Source: an uncultured Cytophagales bacterium (GTDB taxonomy: Bacteria; Bacteroidota; Bacteroidia; Cytophagales; Thermonemataceae). From it: DNA of 64,000 nt. The stretch is from the NCBI GenBank assembly GCA_938002655.1, contig CALLAC010000018.1, forward strand, positions 1 through 64,000. Direction: 5' to 3'. Shown here in pieces: positions 39,198 to 48,130 of the stretch (position 1 is its first letter; every line of letters starts with the position of its first letter). Under the pieces are notes generated by a model. It saw only the letters and a list, made by a program, of their open reading frames with translations, had not been told where the DNA came from and did not search any database. Position numbers and translations under genes: made by a program.

Positions 39198-40667
39198 ATG
39201 CAAATTACTAAGCACCTGTATAGTTCTTCCCTTTCTTTACTGACCGATTTGTACCAACTCACAATGGCTTATGGCTATTGGAAATCGGGCAGAGGCGAGC
39301 AAGAAGCGGTTTTCAATTTATTTTTTCGCCACAATCCTTTCAGAGGGGGCTATGCCATAGCTTGCGGATTAGAGTATGTCTTAGACTATCTGCAAAATTT
39401 TCATTTGGATAGTTCTGACATTGCCTATTTGGCTTCGCTCAAAGGCAATGATGGCAAAGCTCTTTTTGAAGCCGACTTTCTGGATTACTTATCAAATCTC
39501 AAATTTTCTTGCACCGTAGATGCTATTCCCGAAGGTACGGTAGTTTTCCCTCATGAGCCACTTGTACGTGTGCAAGGTCCTATTATTCAGTGTCAACTCA
39601 TAGAAACACCTTTGCTCAATATTATCAATTTTCAGACACTCATTGCTACCAAAGCTTCAAGAGTAGTGTGGGCAAGTAGAGGCGAAAGTGTACTAGAATT
39701 TGGCTTACGAAGAGCTCAAGGTATAGACGGCGGACTGGCCGCCAGTCGTGCCGCTTATATTGGTGGTTGCAGTGCTACTTCCAATGTGTTGGCAGGCAAA
39801 TTGTTTGGTATTCCTGTTCGAGGTACACACGCTCACAGCTGGGTAATGTCTTTTGAAAACGAATTGCAGGCTTTTGAAACCTATGCAGAAATAATGCCCA
39901 ACAACTGCGTTTTCTTGGTAGATACTTACGACACCATCGAAGGAGTCAGAAATGCCGTAAAAGTAGGGCAAAAACTTCGTGAAAAGGGCTATAAGCTCGC
40001 AGGCATACGATTAGACTCGGGCGATTTGGCGTATTTGAGTATTCAGGCTCGTAAGATACTTGATGAAGCCGGTTTTACCGATACCATCATTGTGGCAAGT
40101 AACGATTTAGATGAAGAAATCATTGAAAGCCTAAAAAATCAGAAAGCTCAAATTTCGGTTTGGGGGGTAGGTACAAAGCTCGTTACTGCCTACGATCAAC
40201 CCGCTTTGGGAGGAGTGTATAAGATTTCGGCTATTCGCCGTAAAGATGCTTCTTGGGATTACAAGATAAAACTATCCGAACAATCCGTCAAAATTTCAAA
40301 TCCGGGCATTCAGCAAGTAAAACGCTTTGAAAAAAATGGCGAATTTATTGGCGATATGATTTTTGATGAGGAAAACTTTACCGAAGGCAACTCTTACACC
40401 ATGATCGATCCTGCTGATAGCACTCGTTTCAAAACGTTCAGCAATGAAAATAGCAAAAACCTGCTTGTACGCGTATTTGAAAATGGCAAAGCCACGTTTC
40501 AAACTCCCGATATTCAGGAAATAAGAAACAGGGTAAAAGTACAACTATCAAAATTTCATGCAGGCATTAAGCGTTTTGTCAATCCACACAGCTATCCTGT
40601 GGGTTTGGAGGAAAACCTCTGGAAAGTTAAACACGAACTTATCAAAAAACTGCGTAAAAAAGGCTAA
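39198..40667 (+). CDS. pncB: Nicotinate phosphoribosyltransferase
   Basis: A 489-residue NAD-salvage enzyme of the long bacterial type. It has LLTDLYQLTMAYGYW at the start, FRRAQGIDGGLAASRAAYIGG-like FGLRRAQGIDGG, GTHAHSWVMSF with the phosphorylated-His region, and GIRLDSGDLAYLS for phosphoribosyl binding. It makes nicotinate mononucleotide from nicotinate and PRPP with ATP. I used ATG 39198 (MQITKHL) over an in-frame TTG at 39177. It appears to be a single-gene unit. Confidence 0.95.
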   Translation: MQITKHLYSSSLSLLTDLYQLTMAYGYWKSGRGEQEAVFNLFFRHNPFRGGYAIACGLEYVLDYLQNFHLDSSDIAYLASLKGNDGKALFEADFLDYLSNLKFSCTVDAIPEGTVVFPHEPLVRVQGPIIQCQLIETPLLNIINFQTLIATKASRVVWASRGESVLEFGLRRAQGIDGGLAASRAAYIGGCSATSNVLAGKLFGIPVRGTHAHSWVMSFENELQAFETYAEIMPNNCVFLVDTYDTIEGVRNAVKVGQKLREKGYKLAGIRLDSGDLAYLSIQARKILDEAGFTDTIIVASNDLDEEIIESLKNQKAQISVWGVGTKLVTAYDQPALGGVYKISAIRRKDASWDYKIKLSEQSVKISNPGIQQVKRFEKNGEFIGDMIFDEENFTEGNSYTMIDPADSTRFKTFSNENSKNLLVRVFENGKATFQTPDIQEIRNRVKVQLSKFHAGIKRFVNPHSYPVGLEENLWKVKHELIKKLRKKG

Positions 40668-40702
40668 TTTTCAGAAAAAAAGTCTTTGATTTATATTTTC
40701 CA

Positions 40703-41656
40703 CTAAAAAATAGCTTCTGCAATTTGCCGTACAGCATCGGATTTACTCATAGAATAGTAGTGCAAAACTGGCACGCCAAACTGAATCAACTCTTTGGATT
40801 GCTGAATTGCCCATTCAATGCCTACTTGTTTGACTTGCTCGGGAGTTTTACAACTTTCCACAGCTTTTACAAGGTCATCAGGAATATCTATGTGAAAAAT
40901 GGCAGGTAAGGTAGTCAGTTGTTTTTGGGTAGTAATAGGCTTGATTCCAGGGATGATAGGAATAGTAATACCCATTTCTCGACATTTGGCTACAAAATCA
41001 AAATATTTTTGATTATCAAAAAACATTTGTGTAACGACATAGTCTGCTCCTAACTCTTGTTTGAGTTTTAGGTATTTGAGGTCTGTTTGAAGATTGGGAG
41101 CTTCAAAATGTTTTTCAGGATAGCCCGCTACTCCTATGCAAAAATCTGTAGCAGAGGCTTGCAACCCTTCGTCAAGGTACTTACCTTTGTTCATATTGAC
41201 AACCTGCTGCAACAAGTCGCTTGCATAGGCATGTCCGTCAGGTTCAGGAATAAAGGTTCCTTCACTTTTGATGGCATCGCCACGTAAGACAAGCACGTTA
41301 TGAATTCCCAAAAAATGTAAATCTATCAAAGCATTTTCAGTTTCTTCTTTACTAAACCCCCCACAGATAATATGCGGAACAGCATCAACCTTGAAGTGAT
41401 TCATGATAGCGGCACAAATACCTACGGTACCTGGGCGTTTGCGTATGCGTTGGCGTTCGAGAAGCCCGTTTTCACGTTTTTTATAGACGTACTCTTCGCG
41501 ATGGTAAGTAACATCAATAAATTTGGGCTTGAACTCCATCAGAGGCTCAATTGCTTTGAAGAGCTGTTGTATGCTTTCACCTTTGAGTGGGGGTAATATT
41601 TCAAAAGAAAATAAAGTTTCTTTGCTTTCACGAATGTATTGAGTAACTTTGGTCAT
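40703..41656 (-). CDS. metF: 5,10-methylenetetrahydrofolate reductase
   Basis: A 317-residue flavin-dependent TIM-barrel enzyme. It has FSFEILPPLKGE with the catalytic Glu, IDVTYHRE, NVLVLRGDA, ADYVVTQMFFDN and PIIPGIKPI. It reduces methylene-THF to methyl-THF for methionine synthesis. The start MTKVTQYI is 27 bases inside a longer frame and fits the family. It lies 83 bases downstream of the secA stop on the same strand, so partial cotranscription is possible. No SAM riboswitch is visible in that gap. Confidence 0.95.
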   Translation of the reverse strand: MTKVTQYIRESKETLFSFEILPPLKGESIQQLFKAIEPLMEFKPKFIDVTYHREEYVYKKRENGLLERQRIRKRPGTVGICAAIMNHFKVDAVPHIICGGFSKEETENALIDLHFLGIHNVLVLRGDAIKSEGTFIPEPDGHAYASDLLQQVVNMNKGKYLDEGLQASATDFCIGVAGYPEKHFEAPNLQTDLKYLKLKQELGADYVVTQMFFDNQKYFDFVAKCREMGITIPIIPGIKPITTQKQLTTLPAIFHIDIPDDLVKAVESCKTPEQVKQVGIEWAIQQSKELIQFGVPVLHYYSMSKSDAVRQIAEAIF

Positions 41657-41739
41657 AGCTGATAAATTTTGCTTTTTAGCCAAAAAATTTTATCAGAAAG
41701 CTAGCAATCTTTGAAAGGGCGATAGCCAATTTCTGTGGT

Positions 41740-44700
41740 TTAGTCAATTAAAACGCATTTATTGGCAAGCAAGTCGGCTTCAATTTTTTTGAATTTTATA
41801 TCTCTTACAATTCTGCCATCTTTGTACATGACATTTACTTTCTGGTTTCTGTCTGCAATTTTCTGCGAGCGAATAGGTTGCGTTTTGGTGCTAGTAGCCA
41901 CCGAAGGCTCGTGGTACGCCCCACTCATTGAAGAAACAAACTGCTCTTTATTTTGTTGGAGGTTTTTATCAAGGCTTGGCTTTTTTATTTCCTGTTGGAG
42001 TGTTGGTGTTTGCTCTTGTGGTACAAATACTTCGGCTTTGATAAGGAAAGAAATGATGTCTTTGTTTACTCTTGTGATAAAGGCTTTGAAAAGTTCAAAA
42101 GCTTCAAATTTATAGATAAGGAGCGGGTCTTTTTGCTCATAAGAAGCCATTTGCACCGATTGCTTCAAATCGTCCATATCGCGGAGATGTTCTTTCCATT
42201 CTTGGTCAATAATGGCAAGTGTAGCATTTTTTTCTAGCTCGCGAATAACTTCCCAGGCATTGCTTTCAACGGCTTTGGCAAAATTTACTTCAAAGTAGAT
42301 ATTTTTTCTGCCATCAGTGAAAGGAATAGCAATATTTTGGAACTTGCCTTGGGTTTGTTCGTATTGAATTTTAAGGTTAGGGGCAAGATTTTCTTCTGCG
42401 AGCTTTTTCATTCGGTTTTGGTAATACGCTACTACTTGGTTGTAAAGTTTGCGAATTAGGTTTGGAGCATTTTTAGAGTGAAACTCATTGGGTTCAAGAT
42501 TGGGCGTAAAACCGAAGGTAGAAATAAAAGACATTTCAAAGTTTTCAAAGTTGCCGGGCGAAAGCATACTTTCTACCATTTGTTTGCAGACTTCAAACAT
42601 CATGGTAAAGAGGTCGAGTTGCAATCTTTCACCAAAAAGAGCATTTCTTCGGCGTTTGTAGATTTGCTCCCGCTGAACATTCATCACATCATCATACTCT
42701 AAGAGCCTTTTACGAATTCCGAAATTGTTTTCTTCTACCTTTTTTTGAGCCCTTTCAATGGATTTGGTTACCCAAGGATGCTGAATGACTTCGCCTTCTT
42801 TCAGTCCGATTCGGTCCATAATTTTGGCGATGCGGTCAGAACCGAACAGACGCATGAGGTTATCTTCTAGACTGACAAAGAATTGCGAGCTGCCAGGGTC
42901 TCCTTGTCTGCCTGAGCGTCCGCGTAGCTGTCTATCCACACGACGAGACTCGTGGCGTTCGGTACCAATAATAGCCAAGCCACCTGCGGCACGCGATTGA
43001 GGGGTGAGTTTGATATCTGTACCGCGTCCTGCCATGTTAGTAGCAATAGTAACAGTACCCGAAATTCCTGCTTGTGCAACAATTTCAGCTTCTTTTTGGT
43101 GCTGTTTGGCATTGAGAACTTGGTGAGGAATTTTGCGTTGGTTGAGCATACGGCTCAAAAGCTCAGAAGTTTCTACCGAAGTAGTACCTACGAGCACTGG
43201 TCTGCCTTGCTCACGCAATTTCACGATTTCTTCAATAACAGCATTAAACTTTTCACGCATTGTCTTATAGACTAAATCCTCGTAGTCTTTGCGAATAACA
43301 GGTTTATTGGTAGGAATTACCACAACATCAAGTTTGTAAATTTGCCAGAACTCGCCTGCCTCGGTTTCGGCAGTACCTGTCATACCTGCAAGTTTGTGGT
43401 ACATTCGGAAATAGTTTTGAAGCGTAATGGTAGCATACGTTTGGGTGGCTTGCTCTACTTTTACATTTTCTTTGGCTTCTAATGCCTGATGCAATCCATC
43501 GGAATAGCGTCTGCCTTCCATGATACGCCCTGTTTGTTCATCAACGATTTTTACTTCACCTTCCAAAACAACATATTCTACGTCTTTTTCAAACAAGCAG
43601 TAGGCTTTTAATAGCTGATTGACAACATGAATACGCTCCGATTTGATGGTATAGTCGTTAATAAGTTGCTCTTTGAGTTTGGCTTTTTCTTCCAAACTAT
43701 GCGAGCTATTTTCAATTTTTGCAATTTCGGAGCCAATATCGGGAAGTACGAAGAAGTTGGGGTCTTCGCCAGCTGTGGTGATGAAATCGATACCTTTTTG
43801 TGTAAGTTCTATAATGTTGTTTTTTTCATCAATAGTAAAATAAAGTGGAGCATCGGCTTCGGGCATTAGCTTTTGGTTATCAGCTAAATAAATAGCTTCT
43901 GTTTTTTGTAAAATGGTTTTAATACCTGCTTCGCTCAAGTACTTGATGAGTGGGCGATTTTTGGGCAAGCCTCTGAAGGCTCTAAACAGGGCAAGTCCTC
44001 CTTCTTTGGTTTCTCCTGCTTGAATTTTTCTGCGGGCTTCGTTCAGAAACTCATTAACTATCTGCTTTTGTGCATTGACAAGTTTTTCTACACGCGGTTT
44101 GAGAGCATAGAACATTTCTTCTTGGCCTGTACGGCTTACAGGACCTGCGATAATGAGTGGTGTACGGGCATCGTCAATCAGCACGGAATCCACTTCATCA
44201 ACCATTGCATAATGCAATTTGCGTTGTACCAGTTCATTAGGCGAACTGACCATATTGTCGCGAAGATAATCAAAGCCAAATTCGTTATTTGTGCCGTAGG
44301 TAATATCTGCCAAATAGGCATTTCGGCGAGCTTGGGAGTTGGGGCGGTGTTTATCGATGCAATCTACACGCAAGCCGTGAAATTCAAAAAGTGGTCCCAT
44401 CCATTCGCTATCGCGGCGGGCAAGATAGTCGTTTACGGTTACAATGTGTACTCCTTTTCCTGCTAAAGCGTTCAAGAAAGCGGGAAAAGTAGCTACTAGC
44501 GTTTTTCCTTCACCTGTTGCCATTTCAGCGATTTTCCCTTTGTGCAAAACTACACCACCAATAATTTGCACGTCATAATGCACCATATCCCACGTGATAC
44601 GATTGCCTGCCGCAATCCAAGAGTTGTACCAGAGGGCTTTTTCACCTTCAATTTTTACGTTGTCTTTTTTGGCGGCAAGTTCTCTGTCGTAGTTGGTAGC

Positions 44701-45108
44701 TGTAACTTCCAGCACCTGATTTTCTTTGAAACGACGTGCAGTTTCCTTGACTATGGCAAAGGCTTGAGGTAAAATTTCGTCTAAAATTTTTTCCAGCTCT
44801 TTATCGTGCTCTTTTTCTAGTTCATCTATTTTATTGAAAATTTTTTCTTGTTCTAGAACATGCATTTGTGGATTTTCGGCAATTTGCTTTCGTAGTGTAG
44901 CAATTTGCTCATCGAGCGGTAATAATTGCTGACGAATATATGCCTTCAAGTCTTGTGTTTTTTGACGCAATTCATCATTACTAATTTCGCGAAGTTTGGC
45001 AAACTCCAAATTCACTTTTCCGATATAGGGTTGTAACTCTTTGCGGTCTTTTTCAACCTTTGAACCACCCACCAGTTTTGCCAAAGCATTTAGAATAAAA
45101 TTTGCCAT
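41740..45108 (-). CDS. secA: Preprotein translocase ATPase SecA
   Basis: A 1122-residue SecA, longer than the roughly 900 residues of proteobacterial forms because of insertions in nucleotide-binding domain 1 that are usual in Bacteroidota. Walker A is MATGEGKTLVA, DEAD-type box VDEVDSVLIDDARTPL, and motif VI TNMAGRGTDI with RQLRGRSGRQGDPG. It drives Sec-dependent export at the inner membrane. The tail ends NKCVLID and has no CxC-x8-C(H/C) zinc motif, so SecB binding through that site is not expected. The start MANFILNALAKLVGG is the conserved N-terminus. It has a consensus promoter at 45132-45162. Confidence 0.97.
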   Translation of the reverse strand: MANFILNALAKLVGGSKVEKDRKELQPYIGKVNLEFAKLREISNDELRQKTQDLKAYIRQQLLPLDEQIATLRKQIAENPQMHVLEQEKIFNKIDELEKEHDKELEKILDEILPQAFAIVKETARRFKENQVLEVTATNYDRELAAKKDNVKIEGEKALWYNSWIAAGNRITWDMVHYDVQIIGGVVLHKGKIAEMATGEGKTLVATFPAFLNALAGKGVHIVTVNDYLARRDSEWMGPLFEFHGLRVDCIDKHRPNSQARRNAYLADITYGTNNEFGFDYLRDNMVSSPNELVQRKLHYAMVDEVDSVLIDDARTPLIIAGPVSRTGQEEMFYALKPRVEKLVNAQKQIVNEFLNEARRKIQAGETKEGGLALFRAFRGLPKNRPLIKYLSEAGIKTILQKTEAIYLADNQKLMPEADAPLYFTIDEKNNIIELTQKGIDFITTAGEDPNFFVLPDIGSEIAKIENSSHSLEEKAKLKEQLINDYTIKSERIHVVNQLLKAYCLFEKDVEYVVLEGEVKIVDEQTGRIMEGRRYSDGLHQALEAKENVKVEQATQTYATITLQNYFRMYHKLAGMTGTAETEAGEFWQIYKLDVVVIPTNKPVIRKDYEDLVYKTMREKFNAVIEEIVKLREQGRPVLVGTTSVETSELLSRMLNQRKIPHQVLNAKQHQKEAEIVAQAGISGTVTIATNMAGRGTDIKLTPQSRAAGGLAIIGTERHESRRVDRQLRGRSGRQGDPGSSQFFVSLEDNLMRLFGSDRIAKIMDRIGLKEGEVIQHPWVTKSIERAQKKVEENNFGIRKRLLEYDDVMNVQREQIYKRRRNALFGERLQLDLFTMMFEVCKQMVESMLSPGNFENFEMSFISTFGFTPNLEPNEFHSKNAPNLIRKLYNQVVAYYQNRMKKLAEENLAPNLKIQYEQTQGKFQNIAIPFTDGRKNIYFEVNFAKAVESNAWEVIRELEKNATLAIIDQEWKEHLRDMDDLKQSVQMASYEQKDPLLIYKFEAFELFKAFITRVNKDIISFLIKAEVFVPQEQTPTLQQEIKKPSLDKNLQQNKEQFVSSMSGAYHEPSVATSTKTQPIRSQKIADRNQKVNVMYKDGRIVRDIKFKKIEADLLANKCVLID

Positions 45109-45131
45109 TTTAATTAGATTTTTTTCAAGTG

Positions 45132-45162
45132 CAAAGTTAAGTATTTTTGCTGGTGCTTCAAA
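45132..45162 (-). promoter_or_regulatory. secA promoter, TTTG-N19-TAACTTTG
   Basis: On the minus strand TTTG (45159-45162) and TAACTTTG (45132-45139) are 19 bases apart, both exact. The secA ATG begins 24 bases downstream. On the plus strand TAGCTTTG (45208-45215), with TTTG at 45181-45184 (23-base spacer), may serve tatD. Confidence 0.7.
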
Positions 45163-45234
45163 ACCTGTGCCAAAAGAAAGTTTGTGCCAAATGTTCATAA
45201 AAAATAGTAGCTTTGCTTTGCAATTTGCCTAAAT

Positions 45235-46002
45235 ATGATAGATACACACGCACATCTGTATTTGGAGGAGTTTTCGCAAGACTACCCCGAAGTAATAGCA
45301 AAAGCTCAAAACGCAGGAATAGAAAAAATTTATTTACCCAACATAGATAGCCAAAGTATAGAGGCTATGCTAGAACTTGAGCTACGCTACCCTGATTTTT
45401 GTATAGCTACCATAGGACTGCACCCTTGTTCGGTGAAAAAAGATTTTGAAAAAGAATTGTACGTAGTAGAAGATTGGCTTGGCAGGCGAAAATTTGTAGC
45501 CATCGGCGAAATGGGTACAGACCTATATTGGGACCAAACTTTTTGGCAAGAGCAACAAGAAGCCTTCAAGATACAAGCCGAATGGGCAAAAAAGTATGAC
45601 TTGCCCCTGATTATTCACTGCCGAAATTCTATCGATGAAACTATCGCTCTGCTAGAAAATTTACAAGAAAAAGAAAAGCCGCTGAAAGGTATTTTTCACT
45701 GCTTTACGGGTAGTTTGGAGCAAGCTCAAAAAATTATTGCTCTTGGATTCTACTTGGGAATTGGCGGAGTAGTTACATTCAAAAACGGAGGTTTGGATAA
45801 AGTTTTATCACATATTGATTTAGAGCATTTGGTTTTAGAAACAGATAGCCCTTATTTAGCTCCTGTTCCATACCGAGGCAAACGCAACGAAAGCGGCTAT
45901 CTTTCGCTTATTGCTCAAAAAATAGCTGAAATACAATCGGTTTCTTTGGAAGAAGTAAAATTAAAAACTACGCAAAATGCTCAAAAAGTCTTTGGTATTT
46001 AA
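45235..46002 (+). CDS. tatD: TatD-family metal-dependent DNase
   Basis: A 255-residue TIM-barrel hydrolase. Metal ligands are in IDTHAHLYLEEF (His4, His6), GEMGTDLYW (Glu), LIIHCRNS (His), FHCFTGSL (His) and LETDSPYLAP (Asp). TatD proteins are 3'-5' exonucleases and D-aminoacyl hydrolases of broad specificity. The 3' end overlaps the broken DUF2490 gene by 26 bases, so that gene would have been coupled to it. Confidence 0.93.
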   Translation: MIDTHAHLYLEEFSQDYPEVIAKAQNAGIEKIYLPNIDSQSIEAMLELELRYPDFCIATIGLHPCSVKKDFEKELYVVEDWLGRRKFVAIGEMGTDLYWDQTFWQEQQEAFKIQAEWAKKYDLPLIIHCRNSIDETIALLENLQEKEKPLKGIFHCFTGSLEQAQKIIALGFYLGIGGVVTFKNGGLDKVLSHIDLEHLVLETDSPYLAPVPYRGKRNESGYLSLIAQKIAEIQSVSLEEVKLKTTQNAQKVFGI

Positions 46003-46705
46003 TTTTGTTTTGAAATGGCTCTGCGTATCTTTGTATGCACAAGGCTTTGATGAGTTAGGTTCTTGGAATATTCTGAACATAGGCTATGCAATAAACGAAA
46101 AGTAGAGTTTGAGTGCAGAAGCTCAACTGCGAAGTTTGGGTTTTTATGGGCGTTTTCATTATTACGAAGCGAAAGTGGGGGCAAATTTTCGGCTCAATAA
46201 GCAATTTTCGGTTTCAGCTTTTGGAGGCACGTACCAAACTTATGCAGATTTGGGAGGAAACTTTGATAAACCCAAAATCAATGATGAAGAAAGGCTGTGG
46301 TTACAAATCAATTTACACAACGAATGGAGGCGTATTTTTATAGAGCATCGCTATCGTTACGAAGCCCGTTTTACATTGCAGGGATTTCGCAATCGGTATC
46401 GGTATCGGTTTCAATTGCAAATACCATTGAATACAGCTTATTTTACTTCCAAAACCCTATTTGCTACACTTTCTAATGAGCTTTTTCTCACGGATAGGGC
46501 TACCTACTTTGAACGAAATCGTTTTTTTGCAGGAGCAGGATATCAGTGGAATCCAAATTTTACTCAACAAATTGGTTGGCTCTATCAGTTTGATTATTTT
46601 GTGAATGACGAAATTGGAAAAAACTTTTTACAAATCACTTTGAATGTTCGTTTAAAGAAATCAGAAAAGGCTTTTTTTGTACCTGTCAATAACGAAAATC
46701 AATAG
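45977..46705 (+). pseudogene. DUF2490 outer-membrane beta-barrel gene interrupted by a TAG
   Basis: ATG at 45977 opens MLKKSLVFNFVLKW, a signal peptide ending SLYAQ, then FDELGSWNILNIGYAINEK. At 46103-46105 there is a TAG, after which the same frame continues SLSAEAQLRSLGFYGRF through a full DUF2490 barrel to 46705. The two halves align without a frameshift. The position of the stop would suit Trp (K-W-S-L), one G-to-A change. Restarting at the TTG at 46109 would give a barrel with no signal peptide, so I regard the gene as inactive or the base as an error. Confidence 0.82.
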
Positions 46706-46710
46706 CTTTT

Positions 46711-48024
46711 TTATGCTTGTTTGACGATGAGCTCTGCTCCTTCTTGTCCAATTACTTCAATAGCAGTGCCTTTTTCAATAAAATCGCCTCTTGTGAAAGC
46801 ATCATAAACATGCCCATCAATAAAAACCTTTCCTGAGGGGCGAAGCACTGTATAAGCAGTGCCTTGCTTGCCTATCATTGTTGGTAAGTTTGAAGACACA
46901 AAGCCTGCTTTGCTATCTAGTGAAGTTTGCAATGCCACGTGCCTAAATGTTTTACTTGTAGCAATTCTGGGTGCAAGCATGGCAATCATTGCAATTGCTC
47001 CTACTAAACCAATGCTAGTGGTTATCAGTGATTCATAAAGGGCTTTTTGCGAAACACCAGCTAAACTAAAACCAACGTTGCCTATCATCATCAGTCCTAA
47101 GGCTCCAAACATTACGATAAGCCCTGCAATAAGGAATATTTTCATTCCAGGGAAAGCAAAAATTTCTAATGCAATAAGCCCTATCCCTGCAAAAAATAGG
47201 AGTAGCTCCCAATTTTGGGCAAGCCCTTGCAAATAATGTGGAATAAAATATAAGGCAAGCCCTACTATTGCCGCTACCAAGGGGAAACCAACTCCCGGTG
47301 TTTGTAGTTCAAAGTAGATGCCTCCGATAATAATCAAGACCAAAAGAGAGCGAATAATGGGATTTAAGAAAAAGCCTATTATTCTGTCTATAAAAGTGGG
47401 TGTATAGCGAATAATTTCAGCTTTTTCCATTTTATAGTGTTTTAAGATTTCTTCAACACTGTTGAATTTCCCTTCGCAATAGCCGTTCTTGATAGCTTCA
47501 GAAGTAGTGTAGACAATCAGTTTGCCTGGTGTTACCAAGCTATCATATTCCAAGGTTTCATCTACCATTGCCTCGGCTATTTTAGGATTTCGGCGATTAG
47601 CTTCGGCAGAGGCACGCATTTTCGCTCTGATAGCGGCTCGGTATTTTTCGGGAGCATATTTGCCTTCGGCATCTACGGGCGTAACTGCTCCTATATTTGC
47701 TCCTTCCGACATATAAATACTATCGCAGGCAATTGCAACCAAAGCTCCACCCGAATAGGCATTGTTATTGATAAATGCCCAAACAGGTATCGGAAAATCT
47801 AAAATCTGCTGATTGATATGGTCAGCGGCACTTACCAATCCGCCGGGTGTATTGAGTTCTACAATTACATAATCTACTTTTTTTCTTTTGGCTTCTGCCA
47901 AAGCCGAATCTACCATTACGCTGGTAGGATCAGAAATTTCACCTTCTATCTTGAAATAGTAAATTTTTTGGGCTTGGGCTTGCAACATTAAAAACAGAAA
48001 AACAACTGGCAGTATCGTTTTCAT
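46711..48024 (-). CDS. NfeD-family membrane protease (SppA-like plus NfeD)
   Basis: A 437-residue protein with a cleavable signal (MKTILPVVFLFLMLQAQAQ). It then has a ClpP/SppA-like serine protease domain (GGLVSAADHINQQIL, NNAYSGGALVAIACD with the catalytic Ser), a block of four or five membrane helices (about 225-350), and a C-terminal NfeD OB-fold (GKQGTAYTVLRPSGKVFIDG). Long NfeD proteins usually accompany a stomatin/flotillin partner; none lies next to it here. It is likely involved in membrane quality control. Confidence 0.88.
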   Translation of the reverse strand: MKTILPVVFLFLMLQAQAQKIYYFKIEGEISDPTSVMVDSALAEAKRKKVDYVIVELNTPGGLVSAADHINQQILDFPIPVWAFINNNAYSGGALVAIACDSIYMSEGANIGAVTPVDAEGKYAPEKYRAAIRAKMRASAEANRRNPKIAEAMVDETLEYDSLVTPGKLIVYTTSEAIKNGYCEGKFNSVEEILKHYKMEKAEIIRYTPTFIDRIIGFFLNPIIRSLLVLIIIGGIYFELQTPGVGFPLVAAIVGLALYFIPHYLQGLAQNWELLLFFAGIGLIALEIFAFPGMKIFLIAGLIVMFGALGLMMIGNVGFSLAGVSQKALYESLITTSIGLVGAIAMIAMLAPRIATSKTFRHVALQTSLDSKAGFVSSNLPTMIGKQGTAYTVLRPSGKVFIDGHVYDAFTRGDFIEKGTAIEVIGQEGAELIVKQA

Positions 48025-48130
48025 TTCAATAGTTTTTGCGATTTTTTATTCAAAGATAAAGCAAATTTATTTCTATGGCAAGATTAAAATGAGTTTCATA
48101 GTCAATAAATTTTAATTTTTCAAAGATTTT

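Noticed and set aside
46109-46705. A separate DUF2490 gene starting at TTG 46109
   Set aside because: It would lack any signal peptide although the family is an outer-membrane barrel. The missing signal is in frame just upstream.
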